From Rikenella sp. (GTDB lineage: Bacteria; Bacteroidota; Bacteroidia; Bacteroidales; Rikenellaceae), in assembly GCA_029054535.1 (NCBI GenBank), contig JAIDFC010000146.1:1-6083 (forward strand): a DNA stretch of 6,083 bases. Direction: 5' to 3'. A program made the position numbers and the translations under genes. The notes under the pieces are model-generated. The model had not been told where the DNA came from. It made no database searches and saw only the letters and a program-made list of their open reading frames with translations. Below, piece after piece: positions 5,771-6,083 of the stretch (position 1 is its first letter; each line of letters opens with the position of its first letter).

Positions 5771-6083
5771 CGTATTTCCCGGATTTTCATTCCCTGACTG
5801 ATCTTCTGGTAGCCGTCCGTAACGATCCGCTGCCCGGTCTCGATACCCTGCGTAACGACGACTCCGCCCTCGGCCAAGCCCCCGACCCGCACCGGAATCC
5901 GCACGGCCCGACCGTCGCATACCCCCCAGACGAACCGTTCGCCGCGGTCGTCGACCTGTACCGCCCGGTTAGGCAGAACGATGCCCCGCGCCGCCGTCGA
6001 ATCCCCCTCCAGCACCACCCGGCACACCATTCCCGGCAACAACTCGCCGTCCGGATTCGGGAGCGGGATCCGCGCCTCGTAGG
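5767..6083 (-). CDS. RND efflux periplasmic adaptor (membrane fusion protein, HlyD/AcrA type), C-terminal part
   Basis: Only the last 104 complete codons are present; the frame is open to the window edge, so the N-terminus, lipoyl and hairpin domains are missing. The visible residues begin YEARIPLPNPDGELLPGMVCRVVLEG, where the LLPGM stretch is the characteristic end of the adaptor beta-barrel domain. They continue into the membrane-proximal domain (LPNRAVQVDDRGERFVWGV, then GLAEGGVVVTQGIETGQRIVTDG), a pattern standard for RND adaptors. Such proteins link the inner-membrane pump to the outer-membrane channel in the periplasm. The stop codon TGA overlaps the ATG of the permease gene (ATGA), which supports co-translation and the same complex. 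Whether the N-terminus is a lipoprotein signal cannot be seen. The family is secure; the substrate is unknown. Confidence 0.93.
   Translation of the reverse strand, partial: YEARIPLPNPDGELLPGMVCRVVLEGDSTAARGIVLPNRAVQVDDRGERFVWGVCDGRAVRIPVRVGGLAEGGVVVTQGIETGQRIVTDGYQKISQGMKIREIR

Noticed and set aside
5771..5920. A 50-residue N-terminal extension of the permease.
   Set aside because: It is out-of-frame adaptor sequence rich in Arg, Gly and Asp. The ATG at 5770 gives the normal RND N-terminus and a 4-base ATGA overlap.

Overview
The right-hand three quarters of the window (about 1366-6083) is a minus-strand operon for a tripartite RND efflux pump. In transcription order it encodes a periplasmic adaptor (C-terminal end only, cut by the window edge), a complete 1032-residue inner-membrane RND permease, and a complete 438-residue TolC-family outer-membrane channel. 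The three reading frames overlap (ATGA overlap between adaptor and permease, 11 bases between permease and channel), so they are almost certainly transcribed and translated as one unit. Together they form an envelope-spanning pump that uses the proton gradient to export a substrate through the outer membrane. The substrate cannot be read from the sequence. The operon promoter and any regulator lie beyond base 6083.

The left 1365 bases hold no gene I can support. They are packed with GC-rich inverted repeats. Two palindrome types recur: type A (78 bases, at 586-663 and 1124-1201, with a diverged copy near 59-136) and type B (76 bases, at 711-786 and 1007-1082). A shorter third element, type C, recurs six times; read on the minus strand it looks like a GC hairpin followed by a T-run, i.e. 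an intrinsic terminator. At least two copies are plausible terminators for the efflux operon. Further small perfect hairpins and one tandem duplication fill the gaps.

The organism is probably a GC-rich member of the Bacteroidota, with Alistipes (Rikenellaceae) my best guess. The basis is the permease N-terminal wording (MPKQEFPPFTIRQG, GVYPGA, FTYKEVKK), typical of Bacteroidota RND pumps, the absence of clear Shine-Dalgarno sequences before the internal starts, and high GC throughout. This is inference from family resemblance. The pump is ordinary for such genomes; the repeat-built intergenic region is the part worth a second look.
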